A stretch of 64,000 nucleotides of DNA from Chrysophaeum taylorii. Its lineage: Eukaryota; Sar; Pelagophyceae; Pelagomonadales; Pelagomonadaceae. This document shows, one piece after another, positions 58,819 through 64,000 of this stretch; positions within the stretch are counted from its first letter, which is position 1; the number at the start of each line of letters is the position of its first letter. The notes under the pieces are model-generated. The model was not told the DNA's origin, ran no database searches, and worked only from the letters and a program-made list of their open reading frames with translations. Location: contig JAQMWT010000154.1 in the NCBI GenBank assembly GCA_029834535.1, positions 1 to 64,000 of the forward strand. The letters are read 5' to 3'. The translations under genes were made by a program, and so were the position numbers.

Positions 58819-61071
58819 CTACTCTAAGGGGAGGCACTCGCGCGTCGCCCTCGGGCGAATGATATTTCCATTGGAGTATCTTTGAACAAGGCGGCGTGGG
58901 TCGGATGTGGTAGCAGCAGAAGGCGGCGCGAGCGGAGTCCAGTTCAAATTCGCGGCGGCCCAAGCACCGAAGCATATGGCGTCGGCCGCGTCCGTCGTGA
59001 GCTTAGCGTCCAAAGACGGCACTCTGAATGCTTGACGGGAGCGGAATATAAACTGTTCGGCGATGTGATGCGCAGCCTCCTTTGAGCTTGGTGCGTTGCG
59101 ACACTCTTTTCGGGTGAGGAGGTCGGCGCGCCATCTCCCGGCGTCGACGACCTCGGCAGTTTTGGCGGCGACGAGGCCAGCTGCCGCGAGGTCGTTCATC
59201 GCCCGTTCGCACAAAGCACGGGAACCCTCGGCTGCGACGAGGGCAGGCCGAGAGTCAAGCTTCATCGAAGCAACAGCAGCCGCGGGGTCGGCCGCAGACG
59301 CGTACGCGACGAGAGCGCCCGAATGATCGTACGCGGCGACGCCTACGCGCGTCGCGCCTAGGTCTACGGCCAAGAGCACACGATCCTCGGGGCTTTTTTC
59401 GAGACTGATCTGTGTGATCTTCTCCGTCGGTGCCATCTGGTCGACGTTTTTTGTTTTGGGATTATTTTTGTGATCAACAAATTTGAGGTCGAGTCGCGCG
59501 GGAGGCCGGACGAGCTCGACGGCGCGACCCGGGTTGGCCGCGGCAGCGTTGAGCACGAGGACGCCATCTCGGACGCGCAAGCCGGCCGACTCGTGGATGT
59601 GGCCGCATATCCAGAGCGCAGGCAACGAGCGGTTGGCGAAGGCCTGCTCGAGACCACGTCGTAAGGTCTTGCTGCCGGCCGAGTAGCCCGAGTAGGTCGC
59701 GTCGAGGACTCCCGCGGGCGGCGCGTGCGAAACGACGAGGTCGACGTGGCCGACGGTCGCGACGAGGGCAGCGGCATGGCGATACGAGCCGTGCGGGGCT
59801 GCGAGCACGCGCATCGACGATTTTGCGAAGACAAAATCGTAGAGCGTTGGCTCGGTCGCGTACGGCGCGGCGAGCTTCGCGCGGACGGGGTCGTGGTTCC
59901 CGCGGACGACCAAGCCAGCGGGGAACTTTTCGAGCCAGCCGTTGAAGGCCTCGAGAGCGGCCGCGTTGGCTATTTTGTTGCGCGAGTCGAGCGCAAAGTC
60001 ACCCGCGTGGATCACCAGGTCTCCTTTCGCCTCTGGAATCTCCAAGCCGTGCGTGTCGGAGGTAACGACGACTCTGATAACGTCGTTCTTAACTTCCGGG
60101 CAGTTCACGCGGACGATATGCGGCAAATAATTGGGCTCGTGTTGAGCTAAGTTCAAGGTGAGGGACCCCGGTTCGTTCGTGGTCCAGCCGCCGGGCCATT
60201 GCTCTCCCGGCGAGATTCGATACCGCGCCCAATGCCACCTCGGTACGAAATCGCGCTCTCGCTTGCGTCTCCACCGTTCTTCTTCCTTGCGCACGTGCCT
60301 TCGAAAGTCCTCGTCGGGGCACTCGTTCGACAAGAGGTCCGAGAACAGTTTGCCCGCGTGGAGCACGCGTTCCCAGGTCTCCTCCTTGCCCTTCGCGCCG
60401 CCGCCGTTCGCGAAAATCGCCTTCGCGAGTTCGGACGCCTCGCACTCCAGCACCAATTCCTCCGGACTAAGAGGTTCCGCGAAGAGATTTGTGTCCTTGG
60501 CCCGTTGTGCCAACGCGTGCAACCACTCGAGGTCGTCGCCCCGTGTCGAAGGCTCGACGGTTTGAAGAAGAAGCTCGACGTCGAGATCGAGCGCCTTCGC
60601 GAGAGCGGTCGCTTTGATGAAGTCGACGCGACCGAGACCCCTCGCCGCGCGTTTGCAGCGCGTCACCAGGTTTGTGTCGGACGTCACGACAGCGATCCGC
60701 TTGAGGGTCGAGCGTTCCAACACGTAGCGGACGTCCCTCGCGATCGCGTCGTCGGCCGACAGGCGCGGACCGCTGAAGACGACGCGGACGTCGTTGCGCT
60801 CGAAGGCGTCGGCGCGCGGCCCGTGGTCGTAGTAGACCGTCGCCGGACTCTCGAGTCCCGCGGAAGCCCATTGCGACACGGCACCGAGAAGCGAATCTTT
60901 GGTCGCCCGGAATCCGCTTTTCCCGCGGACGTTATCTCCGTCGATCAGAATTCTCGAGTAGTGCTCCTTGAGTTCGAGTCTACTCCTCGCCGGCGCCGCC
61001 GAGAGACCGTTGGCAACAACAGCCCACACCAAAACCAACACGGAAAACGACGACGACGACGACGACGACAT
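58819..61071 (-). CDS. Three-domain fusion: NYN nuclease, calcineurin-like phosphoesterase, RuvC-like resolvase
   Basis: One uninterrupted 750-codon frame. The leader (SSSSSSSFSVLVLVWAVVANG) is a signal peptide, perhaps the first half of a plastid leader. Residues about 40-160 are NYN/YacP-like: LIDGDN (Asp44, Asp46), SADDAIARD (Asp107/108) and VVTSDT (Asp132). Residues about 330-530 are a metallophosphoesterase: SDTHG (338-342), HAGDF (355-359), GNHD (391-394), SHAPP (448-452) and GHIH (490-493). Residues about 564-710 are RuvC-like: LAVDLGATRVGVAAYD (Asp570), VAAEGS (Glu615) and TDAADAICFGAW (Asp694/Asp697), so all four catalytic acids are in place. RNA/DNA cleavage, possibly in plastid nucleoid maintenance, is inferred. 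The gene is divergent from AP-4 mu, 122 bp apart. Two adjacent genes read as one is possible but no stop separates them. Confidence 0.8.
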   Translation of the reverse strand: MSSSSSSSFSVLVLVWAVVANGLSAAPARSRLELKEHYSRILIDGDNVRGKSGFRATKDSLLGAVSQWASAGLESPATVYYDHGPRADAFERNDVRVVFSGPRLSADDAIARDVRYVLERSTLKRIAVVTSDTNLVTRCKRAARGLGRVDFIKATALAKALDLDVELLLQTVEPSTRGDDLEWLHALAQRAKDTNLFAEPLSPEELVLECEASELAKAIFANGGGAKGKEETWERVLHAGKLFSDLLSNECPDEDFRRHVRKEEERWRRKRERDFVPRWHWARYRISPGEQWPGGWTTNEPGSLTLNLAQHEPNYLPHIVRVNCPEVKNDVIRVVVTSDTHGLEIPEAKGDLVIHAGDFALDSRNKIANAAALEAFNGWLEKFPAGLVVRGNHDPVRAKLAAPYATEPTLYDFVFAKSSMRVLAAPHGSYRHAAALVATVGHVDLVVSHAPPAGVLDATYSGYSAGSKTLRRGLEQAFANRSLPALWICGHIHESAGLRVRDGVLVLNAAAANPGRAVELVRPPARLDLKFVDHKNNPKTKNVDQMAPTEKITQISLEKSPEDRVLLAVDLGATRVGVAAYDHSGALVAYASAADPAAAVASMKLDSRPALVAAEGSRALCERAMNDLAAAGLVAAKTAEVVDAGRWRADLLTRKECRNAPSSKEAAHHIAEQFIFRSRQAFRVPSLDAKLTTDAADAICFGAWAAANLNWTPLAPPSAATTSDPRRLVQRYSNGNIIRPRATRECLPLE

Positions 61072-61193
61072 GTGGGCGGCGGCTGCGGTTGGGACGGCAA
61101 GTGCAAGGACGACGAGGGTTAGTTAGTTAGTTAAAAGAATAGAGAGAGGGGAAGCAAAGAAAGGAGAGACGACGACAAAGTCGCTCGACGAAG
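61072..61193. promoter_or_regulatory. 122-bp divergent promoter interval
   Basis: It lies between the outward-pointing starts of the NYN fusion and AP-4 mu. It contains a (GTTA)n tract near 61115-61130. The regulatory role is inferred from spacing. Confidence 0.4.
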
Positions 61194-62534
61194 ATGCTGT
61201 CGCTGTTCTTCGTGCTGTCGCCGCGGGGGGACACGATAATCTCCAAGGACTATCGCGGGGACTCGCCGCAGGGCGCGGCCGAGTCGTTCTTTCGCAAGGT
61301 GAAGTTTTGGTCGAGCGAGGGCGCTGGAAAGAGCTCGGGGGCCAAAGGGGCCCCGCCCGTTCTGGTGATCGACAAGGTGACGTACATGTGGGTGAAGAAG
61401 AACGGTCTGATATTCGCGTGCAACACGAGGTTCAACGCGTCGCCGTCGCTGTGCATCGAGCTTCTGAACCGCGTGATCAAGGTGTTCAAGGACTACTGCG
61501 GGGTGCTGTCGGAGGAGGCGATCAGAAAGAACTTTATTTTGATCTACGAACTCCTCGACGAGATGATCGACTTTGGATATCCGCAGGGGACATCGACCGA
61601 GAACCTCAAGGCGTTCGTCTACAACGAACCCGTGTTGGTGGAGAAGCTGCGCGTCAACCTCTCGTCCAAGACGACGCCGTCGAGCGCCGTCCATAAGCCC
61701 GTCGTCGCGGCGCAGTCGTCGCTCGCGAGTGCCGTCACGCCGGGGAGCAAGGAACGCAACGAGATATTCGTCGACATTCTCGAGCGGCTGACGATGCTCT
61801 TTTCGTCGAGTGGCGCCGTCGTGAACTCGACGATCGACGGTTCTATACAAATGAAGTCGTACCTGAGCGGGAACCCCGAGCTGCGGCTCGCGCTCAACGA
61901 GGACCTGGTGGTCGGAAAAGGCGGGGCCTACGGCTCGGTCGTCCTCGACGACTGCAACTTCCACGAGTGCGTTCGGCTCGACGACTTCGAGACGCAACGC
62001 TGTCTCTCGTTTTTTCCGCCCGACGGCGAATTCGTCGTCTTGAACTATCGTTGTACGGGCGACTTCCGCGCCCCCTTTCGCGTCTTGCCGTCGGTCGAAG
62101 AAATATCGCCCTTCCAGCTAGAGATCGTCGTTGTCGTCCGCGCCGACGTCCCCGAGACAAACTACGGCGCGAACGTCTCCATCACCGTCCCGGCACCCCG
62201 CAACTGCGCCGGCGCGACCGTCGCCCCCGTCGCCACCGCGGCCGGTCATACGGGCGACTACGACTCCCTCGAGAAGAAAATCGCCTGGCACGTCAAAAAG
62301 TTCCAGGGCGGCTCCGAGCACGCCTTCCGCGCCAAAATCGCCCTCTCCTCCATGTGCACCGCCCAGACGAAAAAGGAAATTGGTCCCGTCTCCCTGACCT
62401 TCGAGATCCCGATGTACAACGTATCCAACCTCCAAGTCAAATACCTCCGCATCGCCGAACAAAGCAAGGGGAGCCCTCATTACCGCTGGGTCAGATACGT
62501 CACCCGCTCCTCCTCCTACGTCGTACGCTGCTGA
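61194..62534 (+). CDS. AP4M1: AP-4 adaptor complex mu subunit
   Basis: The 446-residue protein has the longin-like N-domain MLSLFFVLSPRGDTIISKDY followed by RGD. A ELLDEMIDFGYPQGTSTENL-type linker is followed by the mu-homology domain (about 190-446) with FVDILERLTMLFSSSG, PELRLALNEDLVVGKG, CVRLDDFETQRCLSFFPPDG and the end KYLRIAEQ ... WVRYVTRSSSYVVR. ISKDYRGDS and the FETQRCLSFFPPDGEFVVLNY pattern fit AP-4 rather than AP-1/AP-2, whose mu has a different basic linker. AP-4 sorts cargo at the trans-Golgi network. No intron is seen. Confidence 0.88.
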   Translation: MLSLFFVLSPRGDTIISKDYRGDSPQGAAESFFRKVKFWSSEGAGKSSGAKGAPPVLVIDKVTYMWVKKNGLIFACNTRFNASPSLCIELLNRVIKVFKDYCGVLSEEAIRKNFILIYELLDEMIDFGYPQGTSTENLKAFVYNEPVLVEKLRVNLSSKTTPSSAVHKPVVAAQSSLASAVTPGSKERNEIFVDILERLTMLFSSSGAVVNSTIDGSIQMKSYLSGNPELRLALNEDLVVGKGGAYGSVVLDDCNFHECVRLDDFETQRCLSFFPPDGEFVVLNYRCTGDFRAPFRVLPSVEEISPFQLEIVVVVRADVPETNYGANVSITVPAPRNCAGATVAPVATAAGHTGDYDSLEKKIAWHVKKFQGGSEHAFRAKIALSSMCTAQTKKEIGPVSLTFEIPMYNVSNLQVKYLRIAEQSKGSPHYRWVRYVTRSSSYVVRC

Positions 62535-62659
62535 TCTACAATCATCTATCCCCCGCGATCATGCTGCTATCCGGGTAGGTAGGCATCCAGGTAGGTCAGG
62601 TACGGTACACATCGACACGCGTTCCTTGTCGAAACGAGACACTGGCACCTCGAAAAAAA

Positions 62660-63369
62660 ATGTTATGGTCACGGCGGTCGGCGATCGCGTTGGCGATGTG
62701 CGTTGTCGGCGCTATCGCGGCGAAGAAAAAGAGCAGCAAGGCGAGCGACCTCGAGAAGGTGACGACGCAGGTGTACTTCGACATGTCGATCGGAGGTGAA
62801 CCCGCGGGAAGGATCGTGATGGGCCTCTTCGGAAACACCGTTCCGAAAACCGCCGAGAATTTCCGGGCCCTCGCGACGTGCGAGAAGGGCACGGGAAAGA
62901 GCGGGAAACCGCTCTGCTACAAGGGCTCCAAGTTCCACCGAATCATTCCCGACTTCATGCTTCAAGGCGGCGACTTTACCCACGGTACCGGCACGGGCGG
63001 CGAATCCATTTACGGGACGAAGTTTCAAGATGAAAACTTCAAGATCAAGCACACCAAGCCGGGGTACCTCTCGATGGCCAACGCGGGCAAGGACACCAAC
63101 GGATCCCAGTTCTTCATCACGACCGTCAAGACCTCGTGGCTCGACGGCAAACACGTCGTCTTTGGCAAGGTCCTCGAGGGCATGGTGAGTTTTTTTGCGA
63201 CACTTGCTGAATCGCGCCGCAGGACGTCGTCAAGGCCATCGAGAGGATCGGCTCGCAATCCGGCAAGCCGAAGAAACCCGTCGTCGTCGAAGACTCCGGC
63301 GAGCTCCCAATTCCTACTCCCGACGAGGTACCCTCCGAGGTACTCTCCGCGCCGGCCGCCGAAGCCTAA
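62660..63369 (+). CDS. Secretory-pathway cyclophilin (peptidyl-prolyl isomerase), two exons
   Basis: Exons 62660-63184 and 63223-63369 join over a 38-nt intron (GTGAGT...CCGCAG, phase 0) to 223 residues. A signal peptide ([19 protein letters not shown]) precedes a full cyclophilin domain: [32 protein letters not shown] (catalytic Arg), [43 protein letters not shown], then exon 2 [15 protein letters not shown]. It is a cyclophilin B/S-type enzyme assisting folding in the ER lumen. The C-terminus ends in PAAEA without a KDEL-type signal, so it may be secreted. Exon 2 adds an acidic/proline tail. A (AG)n tract follows. Confidence 0.93.
63185..63222 (+). other. 38-nt intron of the cyclophilin gene
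   Basis: It has a GTGAGT donor, a T-run and a CCGCAG acceptor. Splicing restores the conserved cyclophilin end (EGM|DVVKAIE). It is the shortest intron supported in the window. Confidence 0.85.
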
Positions 63370-63476
63370 ACCTTCTGCTGCCGGGTGTCGACTATTCCTA
63401 TTCTTCTTCTATTTCAAGAGAGAGAGAGAGAGAAAGAAAGGATCTCCTTGGAGACGGATGATATACTCGCAATTTG

Positions 63477-64000
63477 CTAGCGAGGGATGAGCAGGTAGGT
63501 GGTCGCGTCGGCGGCAACCCGAGACCCCCGCCTCGCCGAACCGAGGGGAAAAAGCCAGTCGCGCGTCGCGTTCCCGCACTCGAGCGGTTTGGCGTGGGTC
63601 GTATCGAGGCCGTCCTTGGTGTCGTGGAAGCGGTGGGCCACGACGTAGGTGGACGTGGAAACGGCGCTCTTGAGGGCGTCGAGGTCTCGGACGTAGACGA
63701 GGTCCCCGAGCGGAGCGAAAAAAAGGAACAACGCGTGCCAGTGTCGCGCCTTGAGGCTCTCCCAGGCGTATCTCGCGAGAGGGAGTGCGGCCGTCGTGTC
63801 GTGGGTACCGACGCCGCGCGGCACGTTGCAATCCAGGGTGGTGAAGTTGACCCGTCCCGAGAGCTTGTAGTCGAGGCGGGACGCGAGCGCGCGGTGGCCG
63901 AGATCGTTCTCGCACACGCCGACGACCACGGCGTCGAAGGTGTGGAGCGCCGAACACAGCGAGGCGAACGCCGCCTGGTCGGGCACGCGCGCGACGAGCG
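63477..64000 (-). CDS. Partial uncharacterised protein, runs off the window edge
   Basis: This is the C-terminal about 174 codons of a frame still open at 64000. It is a globular alpha/beta protein with [76 protein letters not shown] and [20 protein letters not shown]. The VRDLD near a strand end recalls the DxD-type sites of glycosyltransferases, but this is weak. The stop is at 63477. The start lies beyond the window. Confidence 0.55.
   Translation of the reverse strand, partial: LVARVPDQAAFASLCSALHTFDAVVVGVCENDLGHRALASRLDYKLSGRVNFTTLDCNVPRGVGTHDTTAALPLARYAWESLKARHWHALFLFFAPLGDLVYVRDLDALKSAVSTSTYVVAHRFHDTKDGLDTTHAKPLECGNATRDWLFPLGSARRGSRVAADATTYLLIPR

Overview
The window is nuclear DNA of a GC-rich eukaryote, most likely a photosynthetic stramenopile (ochrophyte) alga. 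A pelagophyte-like genome is my best guess, but the species cannot be fixed from this sequence alone. The evidence is a fucoxanthin-chlorophyll-type light-harvesting protein, a small protein with a three-part thylakoid-lumen leader, a class C GPCR with a beta-helix ectodomain, and eukaryotic housekeeping genes (eL20, UTP7/WDR46, AP-4 mu, MCTS1, Aurora, PrimPol, sacsin). Most genes are intronless. Where introns can be modelled they are usually tiny (38-47 nt; two are 71 and 161 nt), with GT-AG ends and mostly a GCAG acceptor.

0-11.8 kb is gene-dense: a membrane protein tail; MCTS1 divergent from a WW-domain membrane protein; an uncharacterised two-TM protein; Aurora kinase; a small three-exon gene divergent from a thylakoid-lumen protein; a secreted GH28-like protein with a multi-TM tail; and a signal-peptide protein of glycosyltransferase-like character. 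11.9-18.8 kb holds a sacsin-like giant protein and a RanBP2-zinc-finger protein in tandem; their C-terminal domains look homologous. 19-24.7 kb has a CaMK-type kinase, a long disordered coiled-coil protein and an HD-domain protein.

24.7-34.8 kb is repeat-rich. Two copies of an about 1.06-kb element lie in inverted orientation (26487-27547 and 33661-34735). They enclose an ABCG half-transporter with a fatty-acid-binding-protein-like N-terminal domain and the small-subunit processome protein UTP7/WDR46. PrimPol follows directly. 36-44.6 kb carries the beta-helix GPCR, the light-harvesting gene sharing a 91-bp promoter with a coiled-coil gene, and ribosomal protein eL20.

44.6-48.5 kb contains a decayed leucine-rich-repeat gene in which neighbouring repeats are separated by short introns. 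48.5-51.4 kb is a three-exon M1 aminopeptidase. 51.4-58.8 kb is sparse: a small zinc-finger protein between 29-bp inverted repeats, a secreted Ser/Tyr/Pro-rich protein, and several coding-like but unassigned stretches. 58.8-64 kb holds the most unusual gene, one uninterrupted 750-codon frame joining NYN nuclease, metallophosphoesterase and RuvC-like domains. It is followed by AP-4 mu, a secreted cyclophilin and a partial gene at the window edge.

There is no sign of an operon-like or single-pathway cluster. The strongest candidates for something undescribed are the NYN-phosphoesterase-RuvC fusion, the lipid-binding-domain/ABCG fusion, the paired degenerate zincin-like domains of the sacsin locus, and the inverted element pair.
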